A DNA stretch of 64,000 nucleotides from Flavobacterium gelidilacus DSM 15343 (GCF_000422685.1 NZ_AUGN01000001.1:186001-250000), one strand, 5' to 3'. Shown: positions 27,672 to 35,439, numbered from the stretch's first letter. Numbers and translations: made by a program. The notes: a model not told the origin generated them from the letters alone.

Positions 27672-27854
27672 TTTTTTAATCACGACTTCTCGATACTATT
27701 TTAACAATCCAAAAATATCGTTCTAGATTAATAAAATCACTCGAAGTGACGGTTTTGTTTGTAAACTTTTTTTTTAAACGAAATATGTTTTTTATACGTC
27801 AGTTCGAGTGTTTTAATAAAATGCGATTAACAATTTTATTAAAATGTATCGAGA
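27672..27854. repeat. Long palindromic (MITE-like) repeat, copy B
   Basis: Direct copy of 27178-27360, with the ends cttctcgatactatttta and taaaatgtatcgagaac as inverted repeats. A remnant of the left end (ttctcgatacaattttact) recurs at 38801. Confidence 0.8.
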
Positions 27855-27896
27855 ACTTTTGTTCAAAACTTAACGTAAAAATACAATTCTTTCTAC

Positions 27897-27934
27897 ACTA
27901 CGCAAAATAATTGCGTACTTAAGTAAAACCTTTG
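27897..27934 (+). promoter_or_regulatory. Palindromic operator and promoter of rtcB
   Basis: ACTACGCAA (27897-27905), 5 bp, TTGCGTACT (27911-27919): 7 central pairs are perfect. AACCTTTG (27927-27934) is a TAnnTTTG-like -7 box. The same arrangement recurs at 34945-34983 before the tRNA mimic and slipin unit (22 of 24 bases equal in the palindrome). Confidence 0.65.
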
Positions 27935-28015
27935 CTTCATCAAATAGAAAGTAGGGATGATGTTTCCATAAAAACCATCAGACTTGAGAAATTAAAAAGT
28001 ACTAAATTTACAATT

Positions 28016-29437
28016 ATGAACACACCCATCAACGGAAACGATTTAAAAGACTTAGGATATGCAGAAGGAAGTTTAATTGGTATTGCCTTAAAATGCAACA
28101 GAAAACGCACTGGTTTGACCAAAGAACAAATGCTAGAAAAGTATAAAGATGCGTTAGCTAACCCAGAAAGTTATTTAGAAGAGGCTTTGTTTGGCACTTT
28201 AGCCCAAGCCGTTATTGACAAAGCCAATGAAAAACCAGAAGACTTTATAGCTTTAAACCAAAATCCACCTGCTTATGCTTTGTATGGGGAAAATCATATT
28301 GAAGAAGGAGCCAGAAAACAAATGGATATCGCGATGCAATTACCCGTTACGGTGGCAGGTGCTTTAATGCCTGACGCTCATCAAGGCTATGGATTGCCAA
28401 TTGGTGGTGTTTTAGCCACTAAAAATGCCATAATTCCTTATGGTGTTGGTGTGGATATTGGTTGTCGAATGGCTTTGTCAGTGTATGATATTCCAGAATT
28501 GTTTTATTATGAAAACGAAGATAAGTTCAAACGCGAATTGTTAGCGCATTCTAAATTTGGTGCCGGACACGGTTTTCATGGTCAATATAAAACAGATCAT
28601 GCGGTTTTGGAACGAAAAGAGTTTAACAACCATTCGTTCATTAAAAATTTGAAAGACAAAGCTTGGTCGCAATTGGGTTCTTCAGGTGGTGGAAATCACT
28701 TTGTGGAATTCGGAATCCTTGAATTTGCGCAAGATGATAAAGTATTAAACATTCCCAAAGGAAAATACGTTGCCTTGTTAACGCATTCGGGTTCTAGAGG
28801 TTTTGGAGCTACTGTAGCCGGACATTATACAAAAATGGCTAAAGAAGTATGTAATTTACCAGAAATTGCCAGAAACTTAGCTTATTTGGATTTAGAAAGC
28901 GAATTAGGACAAGAATATTGGATTGCCATGAACTTAGCCGGAGATTACGCGTCTGCTTGTCACGAAGTGATTCACGATAAAATGGAAAAAGCCTTAGGAG
29001 CAACCGTTTTAGCTAAAGTAGAAAACCACCATAACTTTGCTTGGAAAGAGCACTATAATGGGGAAGAAGTAATTGTGCACAGAAAAGGAGCTACACCAGC
29101 CGGAAAAGGAGTCATGGGAATCATACCAGGAAGTATGACCGCACCTGGATTTTTAGTCCGTGGAAAAGGAGAGGAGCAAGCCATAAACTCAGCTTCACAC
29201 GGAGCAGGACGACAAATGAGTAGAACCAAAGCCATTAAAAACATTAGTAAAAACGAGATGAAAAGCATCTTAAAAGACCATAACGTGACCTTAATTGGTG
29301 CCGGTTTAGATGAAGCTCCTATGGCTTACAAAGATATTCACCAAGTAATGGCTGCTCAAACCGATTTGGTGGATGTTGTAGCCAAATTTACACCCAAAAT
29401 GGTACGAATGGCTGATGATGGAAGTAGAGAGGATTAA
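28016..29437 (+). CDS. rtcB: RtcB RNA-splicing ligase
   Basis: A 473-residue RtcB, the GTP- and Mn-dependent ligase that joins RNA 2',3'-cyclic-phosphate or 3'-phosphate ends to 5'-OH ends, in tRNA repair or splicing. Signature segments are MPDAHQGYGLPIGGVLATKNA, GVGVDIGCRMAL (metal Asp and Cys), GSSGGGNHFVEFG, LLTHSGSRGFG, VENHHNFAWKE, RKGATPAGKG, GSMTAPGFLVRG and INSASHGAGRQMSR, whose His is the one guanylylated in characterised RtcB. I start at ATG 28016 because the open frame upstream runs through the promoter -7 box. No archease or RtcA gene is adjacent. The shared operator links it to the tRNA-mimic/slipin unit 7 kb downstream. Confidence 0.93.
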   Translation: MNTPINGNDLKDLGYAEGSLIGIALKCNRKRTGLTKEQMLEKYKDALANPESYLEEALFGTLAQAVIDKANEKPEDFIALNQNPPAYALYGENHIEEGARKQMDIAMQLPVTVAGALMPDAHQGYGLPIGGVLATKNAIIPYGVGVDIGCRMALSVYDIPELFYYENEDKFKRELLAHSKFGAGHGFHGQYKTDHAVLERKEFNNHSFIKNLKDKAWSQLGSSGGGNHFVEFGILEFAQDDKVLNIPKGKYVALLTHSGSRGFGATVAGHYTKMAKEVCNLPEIARNLAYLDLESELGQEYWIAMNLAGDYASACHEVIHDKMEKALGATVLAKVENHHNFAWKEHYNGEEVIVHRKGATPAGKGVMGIIPGSMTAPGFLVRGKGEEQAINSASHGAGRQMSRTKAIKNISKNEMKSILKDHNVTLIGAGLDEAPMAYKDIHQVMAAQTDLVDVVAKFTPKMVRMADDGSRED

Positions 29438-29489
29438 GTTTTGTAAGAAAATGTTAATAACTAAACCATAAATTGAATCTAATGATCTC

Positions 29490-29564
29490 TTTTTGTGGTT
29501 TTTAATTTTTTAAATTTGGTTGGTTGAAAATTATTTTTGCCGATTACGGGAAACCGTAAGGATG
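29490..29564 (+). repeat. 75-bp conserved element with GAAA-tetraloop hairpin, copy 2
   Basis: Same element as 8248-8322: ttttgtggttttt, ttggttggttgaaaattatt, then the hairpin ttacgg (29544-29549), gaaa, ccgtaa (29554-29559) and ggatg. It lies between rtcB and hamA. Confidence 0.75.
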
Positions 29565-29678
29565 ATTGCAAAATCTAACGCATATTTGTTGAAATGGATA
29601 TTTTCTTTAGAGGTGTATTATTGAAATAAATTATGCTAGTGTTTTTTAGAGAAAATATAAAATTATAATTTATAGATT

Positions 29679-30683
29679 ATGGCTATTGATTTTAGTAGTT
29701 TAATTACAATTAATAAAAAATGGGTTGATAAAGAGTTTAATCATCACTATACTGAGAAAGTGAATGATAAACTTAAAGTTAGATTATTCTCAATTAAGCC
29801 ATCAGGAACTACGATAAATTCTATTTCGTTGGCAAAATCTTTATTGGATATATTACCATATTATTTTAAGTCAAAATCTGAAATTGATAGACTAGTAAGA
29901 AGAGAGGTTTCTAGAACTATTAACGATTATACTTCTGCAACTGAAATTGACCAAAAAGAGGAAGTTGCTAAAATAGTCTATAATAGAACTTACAGAGATG
30001 CAAAAAGTTTTTTTAAAAAAAAGAGTTCTGATTCCAAAAGTGGGAAATACGGTGAGTTACTTCTATTCGGACTTGTAGAATCAGTTTTCGATTGTAAAAT
30101 GATTGCTCATAAAATAACTAATCTTACTAATTATCACGATGAAATCAAAGGAGGTGATGGGATTTTTATGGGAAATTATAAATTGCCAAATGGAAATATT
30201 GAAATTGCTTATCTAATTGGAGAATCAAAAGTTTGGAAAGATTATTCCGGAGCTAAAAAAGATGCTTTGGAATCTATAAATAGATTTTACGATTCAAAAA
30301 TTCAAGCTGATTTTAAAACATTAGAATTTTTTATTGCTCAGAAAGATATTGAAAAAGTGGTTGATAATGAAACCGATATTGATGAATTATACGATAGACT
30401 TGATCAAAAATCCGAATTATTCAAAAGCCAAATAGCGGTTCATCCAATATTGATTATGTACGAAACAAAGAATTACAATAGGTTGATGAAAAAGGCTCTA
30501 AATAATACTGAATTAACTAATTTAATTGATAAAAATATCAAATCAAAGTTGGATAAAACATTAGAAAGTATTGCTTTAAAAGTAAAAGAATTTCCTGAAC
30601 TAGAAAAAGTGTTTTTAGATTTTATTTTAATTCCAACAAATAGTGTAGCTGATTTTAATGACACAATGGATAATTTGATATGA
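29679..30683 (+). CDS. hamA: Hachiman defence protein HamA (DUF1837)
   Basis: A 334-residue protein of the DUF1837/HamA group, the nuclease effector of the Hachiman anti-phage system. The core SGKYGELLLFGLVESVFDC (Glu 126), DEIKGGDGIFMG (Asp 160) and AYLIGESKVWKDYSGAKKDALESI (Glu 182, Lys 184 as E-x-K) gives the E...D...E-x-K order of a PD-(D/E)xK nuclease. The N-terminal 110 residues are helical and would hold the nuclease to its helicase partner. The stop overlaps the start of the helicase gene (ATGA, 4 bp), as expected for a stoichiometric pair. The base composition is more AT-rich than rtcB upstream, in keeping with gain by transfer. Family identity is good; activity here is inferred. Confidence 0.85.
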   Translation: MAIDFSSLITINKKWVDKEFNHHYTEKVNDKLKVRLFSIKPSGTTINSISLAKSLLDILPYYFKSKSEIDRLVRREVSRTINDYTSATEIDQKEEVAKIVYNRTYRDAKSFFKKKSSDSKSGKYGELLLFGLVESVFDCKMIAHKITNLTNYHDEIKGGDGIFMGNYKLPNGNIEIAYLIGESKVWKDYSGAKKDALESINRFYDSKIQADFKTLEFFIAQKDIEKVVDNETDIDELYDRLDQKSELFKSQIAVHPILIMYETKNYNRLMKKALNNTELTNLIDKNIKSKLDKTLESIALKVKEFPELEKVFLDFILIPTNSVADFNDTMDNLI

Positions 30684-33346
30684 TTGAAGATAATTACACA
30701 CTTTCCTTTCAGGCTTTCGAGCATAAGATATTAAATAAAGTAATTTTTGATTATACTTTAAATTTAATGTCTAATGTTTTTGATGCTATTAATTCAATAA
30801 AAATTGAAGAAGATGAATTAAAAAAAGCTATTTGGTTAGTTTCTGTTTTATGTAATAGTAATGATCAAAGTCACAAAAGAAAGGCTCAATTATTTGCTTC
30901 TTTACTTTATTTGAATAATAAAGATAATATCGAAATTCTTAAAATATGTTATATATTATTTTCTAGATTAGGTAACCTTACAGCAACTAAATTTTTAGAG
31001 AAATTATATGTAACAAAAGAAGATAATCCTGTAAAATTAAAAACTAAATATGATTTTGGAGAGTTATTGAGTCATGAATTATTGTTTGAAAGAGAAAAAA
31101 AAATCATCTCATCATTTAATAATTCATTTTTAATTACTGACTTTCAAAAAGAGTTATGGCAAGGTTTGAATAATATTTCAGAAATCGCAATTTCAGCTCC
31201 AACTTCTTCTGGAAAATCATTTATAATAAAACAATATTTAATTAATGAATTTTCAATTAAGAAAAATTTTAAAGTTTTATATATAGTCCCATCTAGAGCT
31301 CTGATTAATCAAGTTAGTGAAGATTTTAAAACTGAATTAGATTTTAATGTACATATAAAAACCTCTTTCGTTAAAGAAAATGAAATTTTCGAAAAAGAAA
31401 TATACATATTAACACCAGAAAGGTGTATTAAGCTACTGAACAGTAAGATAAAAATCGAATTTGTTTTTATTGACGAGATACAAGGAATAGAAGATGTTTA
31501 TGGAAGGGGCCTAACCTTTGAATACGTATTTAATGAAATATCCTTAAAATTCCCATTATCTAAATTTGTGTCAGCTGGTCCTAATATAGATAATCCAGAA
31601 AAAACATTTAAAGATATTTTTGAAAGAGATTGTTCCACAATTCAAACAAAATTATCTCCTGTATTTCAATTAAAAGTAACTTTAAAAAATAATGAAAAAA
31701 GTAGATTTGATATAGAGTTCCAAACAGAAAAAGGTAAATATCAAAAATTTGTTCAAGATTTTAATTATAATTTCAGTAAAAATCAAAATAAAGGAGATAC
31801 AATTGCTCAATTAGTAAATTATATTGCTCCTAATGATTTCAATATAGTTTTTGTTCATAATGGATATTATGCACAAAAATGGGCTATTAAATATGCTAAT
31901 TTAAAAGAGGATGATATTGAAATTGATGATGAAATAAAGGAATTAATTGATTTTTTAAAAGAAGATATCCATAAAAAATATTATTTAATTGAATGTTTAA
32001 AAAAGAAAATTGCTTATCATCATGGAACACTACCTGATATAGTAAGAAAAGAAATAGAAGAATTGTATATTAATGAAAAGTTATCAACTGTTTATTGCAC
32101 TTCAACATTATTAGAGGGTGTAAATTTACCTGCTAATAATCTTTTTACTTTTGAACCCAAAAAAAGAGATACACCATTAACAAAATTTGAATTTGGTAAC
32201 TTGATAGGAAGAGCAGGTAGATTAAAATCTTCACTTTATGGAACAGTTTATTATATTGAGGACTATAAAGACAAGCAAAAAGCAAGTGATTATTATGATG
32301 CTGAATATGATAAAGAAATTGAGGTTTTCTCATCTAACGCTTTGAATTCTTTAAATATAAATGATTTAAATATATCTATTAAATCTATTGAAAAAGGAGA
32401 TAAAACAGAAACCTTAAAAGCACAACAAATATCTGTTTTTTTAAGACATAAGTTTTTAAAAGGAGAAATATATGCTTTGAAATATTTGAAAAGCAAAAAT
32501 TTTACTGATAATGAAATAAATCTTGCAATTGGTTATTTAAGGAATAACTTAAATGAAATTGTAATTCCAAAAAAAGTATTAATGAATAATCCATCTATTG
32601 ATCCAATTTTACAAAATGAATTATATAAATCAATTAAAGGTAATGATATTAGAGATTGGGTAATAAATAAAAATAGTAATTTTAATAAATTTTTGAGTTT
32701 TGAAAAAATAGAATCTATTCCTGTTTATGATAGACCATTTTATTGGCAATTAGTAAATTTAGTAACAAGACTAAATGAAATATTTAATATTTTTGAAGAA
32801 GGTTTTAAAAAACATAATCAAAAATGGTTAACCTCAAATTCAATTAGTTTGCAGGCAAAAAAGTGGCTAGGTGGTGCACCTATAGGTCAAATTATAAGAC
32901 AAAATATAAATTATTTATCTGGATTAGATGGTATTTATAAAATAGACTCGGAAAACCTAGAAGATATAAATATGGTTATTAATAATACAATAAGATATAA
33001 TTCTTCTATAACAACTCACTTGTTACCTAAATACATAAAAGTTTTAACTGATATACTTGAAGAAATTTTATCAGATCAGCAAAAAGAAGACTACAAGCTT
33101 ACAATTAGTTTACCAACAATGTTAGAGTTAGGAACTCAAGAACCAGTAATTATACAATTGATTTCTTCAGGGATAACTAGAAGTGTTGCGATTCAATTAT
33201 TTGATATATATGTAAATAGCACATCCAAAGATTATAGAGAAAAAAATGATGTTTTAAAATGGCTATCAAATCAAAACGAATTAAAAGGATTAAAACCTAT
33301 TTACAATAGATATTTAAGACGAATTAAAGTCTTGAAAAGTATTTAA
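30680..33346 (+). CDS. hamB: Hachiman defence helicase HamB
   Basis: An 888-residue superfamily-2 helicase. Walker A is ISAPTSSGKS (Lys 179), motif Ia LYIVPSRALINQV, Walker B FVFIDEIQGI (residues 263-270), and the C-terminal RecA half has VYCTSTLLEGVNLPANNLF (about 470-490) and FGNLIGRAGR (about 505-515), the Ski2-like motif VI. The N-terminal 150 residues are helical; the C-terminal 370 residues are of unknown fold. In characterised Hachiman systems HamB translocates on damaged or unusual DNA and releases HamA. It is translated by coupling to hamA (ATGA). A lipoprotein gene follows after 9 bp. Confidence 0.85.
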   Translation: MIEDNYTLSFQAFEHKILNKVIFDYTLNLMSNVFDAINSIKIEEDELKKAIWLVSVLCNSNDQSHKRKAQLFASLLYLNNKDNIEILKICYILFSRLGNLTATKFLEKLYVTKEDNPVKLKTKYDFGELLSHELLFEREKKIISSFNNSFLITDFQKELWQGLNNISEIAISAPTSSGKSFIIKQYLINEFSIKKNFKVLYIVPSRALINQVSEDFKTELDFNVHIKTSFVKENEIFEKEIYILTPERCIKLLNSKIKIEFVFIDEIQGIEDVYGRGLTFEYVFNEISLKFPLSKFVSAGPNIDNPEKTFKDIFERDCSTIQTKLSPVFQLKVTLKNNEKSRFDIEFQTEKGKYQKFVQDFNYNFSKNQNKGDTIAQLVNYIAPNDFNIVFVHNGYYAQKWAIKYANLKEDDIEIDDEIKELIDFLKEDIHKKYYLIECLKKKIAYHHGTLPDIVRKEIEELYINEKLSTVYCTSTLLEGVNLPANNLFTFEPKKRDTPLTKFEFGNLIGRAGRLKSSLYGTVYYIEDYKDKQKASDYYDAEYDKEIEVFSSNALNSLNINDLNISIKSIEKGDKTETLKAQQISVFLRHKFLKGEIYALKYLKSKNFTDNEINLAIGYLRNNLNEIVIPKKVLMNNPSIDPILQNELYKSIKGNDIRDWVINKNSNFNKFLSFEKIESIPVYDRPFYWQLVNLVTRLNEIFNIFEEGFKKHNQKWLTSNSISLQAKKWLGGAPIGQIIRQNINYLSGLDGIYKIDSENLEDINMVINNTIRYNSSITTHLLPKYIKVLTDILEEILSDQQKEDYKLTISLPTMLELGTQEPVIIQLISSGITRSVAIQLFDIYVNSTSKDYREKNDVLKWLSNQNELKGLKPIYNRYLRRIKVLKSI

Positions 33347-33355
33347 TAATATAAA

Positions 33356-34009
33356 ATGACTATTCAACGCTTAAAATTCCAGAACCTTCTAATATTCGAA
33401 ATCTTTTCGGTTTATAAATCTTTTTGCTATAAAATCGGAAAACTAATTCTATTCGTCATATTAATCACATCAATCTCTTGCAACCAAAAAATAAAAAAAG
33501 AGACAAATAGTAGCCCATCCAAAACTCCGGATGATAGCATTGTTGTTGTAAAAAATGAAGAGGATAAAATAGTATGTGTGTATAGGTTTTCAAAAGGAGA
33601 TTCAAAAAAACTAAACGAAAAAATCACTTTTTTAGCTAGTGGAGAAATAGATTACACTAATAGTATTTTTCTTCAAATAATAGGGAATGATTTATATCTT
33701 CGATCACCTTATGATATTCATTATCCAATACTTAAAAAAAGGTTTGCCGAATTTATTGGTTTCAAAATTAGTAATGATTCCTTAAATAATGCGCAGATTA
33801 TTAAATCAGACACAACATTCTTTGGAGAAGATTCAAAAATTAAAAATTACATTAAGAAACTACCTCTAAAAGGAAAAGTTATAGAGACAATATTTTTAGA
33901 CACATTAATTAAAACTAAAGGTAAGGAAAATCAAACTATAATTAGAACTTTAGAATATGAAGTTGACTTAAGAGATCTTTTATTTGATAGGATTAATGAA
34001 TTTAAATAA
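33356..34009 (+). CDS. Lipoprotein behind the Hachiman pair, unknown function
   Basis: A 217-residue protein starting 9 bp after hamB. A lipoprotein signal is visible, but unusually far from the start: GKLILFVILITSISC places the lipobox Cys near residue 42 behind a 27-residue charged extension. No later Met is available in frame, so a non-ATG start may be used. The mature part (KETNSSPSKTPDD, then a mixed alpha/beta body with EYEVDLRDLLFDRINEFK at the end) matches no family I know. Close spacing suggests co-transcription with hamAB, but it may be unrelated cargo. Confidence 0.6.
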   Translation: MTIQRLKFQNLLIFEIFSVYKSFCYKIGKLILFVILITSISCNQKIKKETNSSPSKTPDDSIVVVKNEEDKIVCVYRFSKGDSKKLNEKITFLASGEIDYTNSIFLQIIGNDLYLRSPYDIHYPILKKRFAEFIGFKISNDSLNNAQIIKSDTTFFGEDSKIKNYIKKLPLKGKVIETIFLDTLIKTKGKENQTIIRTLEYEVDLRDLLFDRINEFK

Positions 34010-34049
34010 AAATTGTAGCTAAGCGAAAGACTTTAAATTTATCATTTTG

Positions 34050-34150
34050 AACCATTAAGGCTCATACTAAATTTTTCTAAATGTCTAAATGGTTTAATTT
34101 TTAAAAAAATCCGTGCAAATCCGTTTAATCTGTGTTCCATTTTTTTAGCA
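34050..34150. repeat. AACCATT hairpin and GGAACACA remnant
   Basis: aaccattaagg (34050) pairs with aaatggtt (34087-34094), the same repeat type as 41799-41863. It is followed by aatctgtgttcca (34127-34140), an arm of the GGAACACA family. No gene lies in 34010-34304. Confidence 0.5.
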
Positions 34151-34200
34151 AAGTTTAAAAACAAATAGAATTGTGATTATAATTCCCAAAACCTTAAAAC

Positions 34201-34270
34201 AATCACAATAATGTGATTAGAAAAACGTTTTCATAAATAAAATCACAACTTTGTGCTTAAAATAATTTTG
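34201..34270 (+). promoter_or_regulatory. Twin palindromic operators and -7 box of the XRE gene
   Basis: AATCACA-ATAA-TGTGATT at 34201-34218 is a perfect 7-bp-arm palindrome. AATCACA-ACTT-TGTGCTT at 34241-34258 repeats it with one mismatch, 40 bp later. TAATTTTG (34263-34270) is an exact TAnnTTTG -7 box. The second palindrome lies just upstream of it, so binding there would block transcription. Half-sites also occur at 34169 and 34281. Confidence 0.65.
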
Positions 34271-34304
34271 TAGATAAAAAAATCACACTAGTCACTATTT
34301 AAAA

Positions 34305-34835
34305 ATGGAACAAAGAATTAAATTTAGAGAAGCACTCGGACTAACGCAAGAAGAAGCGGCACAGTTTCTAAAAATTCCTAAAAGCTTGTTAGGTATGTTC
34401 GAAATCGGTCAACGCGATTTATCAACTCCTGTTAAACTTCAATTAGTTACGCTTTATAATTTAGTACAAAAACAAGAATCTAAAACTTCAAATTCAGACA
34501 AAAAAGAAAAAGATTTTCAAGAACTGACATTAGAACTCAAAAAAGAACTTTTGGAAATGCAATACAAACAACAAGTTTTAGCACGAAAACTAGCGCTTTT
34601 TCAATCCAAATACCAAAAAAGTGAAAAGCTACTTCAATTCGTTCACTTGTTAGAAACCGAAGTCAAAAAAGAAGAAAGACCTTCACAAGATTATATAGAG
34701 GTTCTAAAAATAAAAGCAGAAAAAGAGGTCGCTAAATACGGCACACTCGCACAAACCAAACTAGAATTAAAGTTAAGAAGCATTAAATCTTATCAAAAAG
34801 AGATAAAAGTAGAAGTGAAGCGATACCAGAAATAA
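34305..34835 (+). CDS. XRE-family regulator with coiled-coil tail
   Basis: A 176-residue protein. Residues 1-45 form an HTH of the XRE type: IKFREALGLTQEEAAQFLKIPKSLLGMFEIGQRDLSTP. The rest (about 58-176) is charged and helical with heptad character (ELKKELLEMQYKQQVLARKLALFQSKYQKSEKLLQ), probably a dimerising coiled coil. There is no sensor domain or receiver. The promoter carries two palindromes that fit autorepression. It is terminated at 34859, immediately upstream of the tRNA-mimic locus, so it is a separate transcript. It may serve the repair unit or the Hachiman genes; I cannot decide which. Confidence 0.82.
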   Translation: MEQRIKFREALGLTQEEAAQFLKIPKSLLGMFEIGQRDLSTPVKLQLVTLYNLVQKQESKTSNSDKKEKDFQELTLELKKELLEMQYKQQVLARKLALFQSKYQKSEKLLQFVHLLETEVKKEERPSQDYIEVLKIKAEKEVAKYGTLAQTKLELKLRSIKSYQKEIKVEVKRYQK

Positions 34836-34858
34836 AGAGTTTTTTATAAAATATAGTC

Positions 34859-34890
34859 AAAACGTCCTTTTATTAAGGGCGTTTTTTTTT
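34859..34890 (+). terminator. Terminator of the XRE gene
   Basis: aacgtcctt pairs with aagggcgtt across ttatt (one G-T pair), followed by nine T. Confidence 0.85.
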
Positions 34891-34944
34891 GTTTAAAAGA
34901 CTATGCTATAAGTGTTTTCCACACAAATAAAAAAATAAAAAAGT

Positions 34945-34983
34945 ACTACGTAAAATAGTTGCGTAGTTGCTTTTGAATATTTG
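34945..34983 (+). promoter_or_regulatory. Palindromic operator and promoter of the tRNA-mimic/slipin unit
   Basis: ACTACGTAA (34945-34953), 5 bp, TTGCGTAGT (34959-34967): 8 of 9 arm pairs. AATATTTG (34976-34983) is a TAnnTTTG-like -7 box at nearly the same distance as in the rtcB copy (27897). The two sites are presumably bound by one regulator. Confidence 0.65.
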
Positions 34984-35183
34984 TAAAGCGAAAGCAACTA
35001 AGTTCTTTAAGTAATTAAAAACCTCATTTTGTTGTAAAGACAATTTTGAGTAAAAAATATCAAGCAAGTCTTGTTGGGTGTTTCTGTATAGCACTATTGT
35101 AGTATTCGTTTCGCATTGCGTATGATGTTTTTACTATGCAACTTGATTTGAAGGTTTCGGTAGTTTTCCATAAAACGGCCCTA

Positions 35184-35252
35184 TCTATTTGTCGTGGGTT
35201 CGAGTCCCACTTCTGACTTTGTCAGAATAGCTCAGTCTGGTAGAGCAATAGA
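35184..35252 (+). ncRNA. Circularly permuted tRNA mimic, module 1 (Y-RNA-like)
   Basis: A 69-base cloverleaf in permuted order. The root helix is TCTATT (35184-35189) with AATAGA (35247-35252), the anticodon-stem position. Then come TGTC, a T-arm (GTGGG TTCGAGT CCCAC, 35194-35210), the acceptor 3' strand TTCTGAC (35211-35217), a loop of TTT, the acceptor 5' strand GTCAGAA (35221-35227, perfect 7 bp), TA, and a D-arm (GCTC AGTCTGGTA GAGC, 35230-35246) with the elbow GG. All four helices are perfect. No anticodon and no CCA end exist, so it cannot be an ordinary tRNA. This is the topology described for bacterial YrlA Y RNAs, which mimic tRNA. Start and end of the real transcript are not known. 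Confidence 0.75.
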
Positions 35253-35333
35253 AAATCGTAGGTTCGAATCCTACACACGTTTCGTTAATGTGTTTGACAG
35301 TGGTTGTCTCCAACAGACTAAAAATCTGTTTTC
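35253..35333 (+). ncRNA. tRNA-mimic module 2 and anticodon-arm-like hairpin
   Basis: A second permuted unit directly behind the first. It has a T-arm (GTAGG TTCGAAT CCTAC, 35258-35274), an acceptor-like hairpin (ACACGTT at 35275-35281 with AATGTGT at 35287-35293; 7 bp with one G-T), then TT and a D-arm-like hairpin (GACA GTGGT TGTC, 35296-35308). After it comes a 5-bp stem with 7-base loop (ACAGA CTAAAAA TCTGT, 35313-35329) shaped like an anticodon arm. A root helix GAAAA/TTTTC is possible but would compete with module 1 for two bases. It is less regular than module 1. Confidence 0.55.
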
Positions 35334-35383
35334 AGAGTAGCGTTCGCTCTTTAAATTTAATGTACCATGGAAAAAGACTATTT

Positions 35384-35439
35384 GTCTTGATCGGCAATAC
35401 AAATTTAATAGTGTTCTCGTATTGCACTCACGACAAGAC
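35384..35439 (+). ncRNA. Extended stem-loop in the same leader
   Basis: GTCTTG (35384) pairs with CAAGAC (35434-35439) and GCAATAC (35394-35400) with GTATTGC (35419-35425), separated by internal loops, with an 18-base apical loop. It is probably part of the same RNA as the tRNA mimics. From 35440 to 35655 I see only short weak stems and no coding frame. Confidence 0.45.

Noticed and set aside
27932-28015. 28-codon N-terminal extension of RtcB
   Set aside because: It would start inside the promoter -7 box and has no RtcB similarity; ATG 28016 fits the family N-terminus.
34906-35094. 62-codon minus-strand frame over the slipin operator
   Set aside because: It lies across the palindrome and leader region, has low-quality composition and no start context; it is a chance frame.
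35221-35281. Reading GTCAGAATAGCTC...CCTACACACGTT as an ordinary tRNA gene
   Set aside because: The ends (GTCAGAA and ACACGTT) do not pair, and only 11 bases separate D- and T-arm, so there is no anticodon arm. The permuted reading pairs every helix instead.
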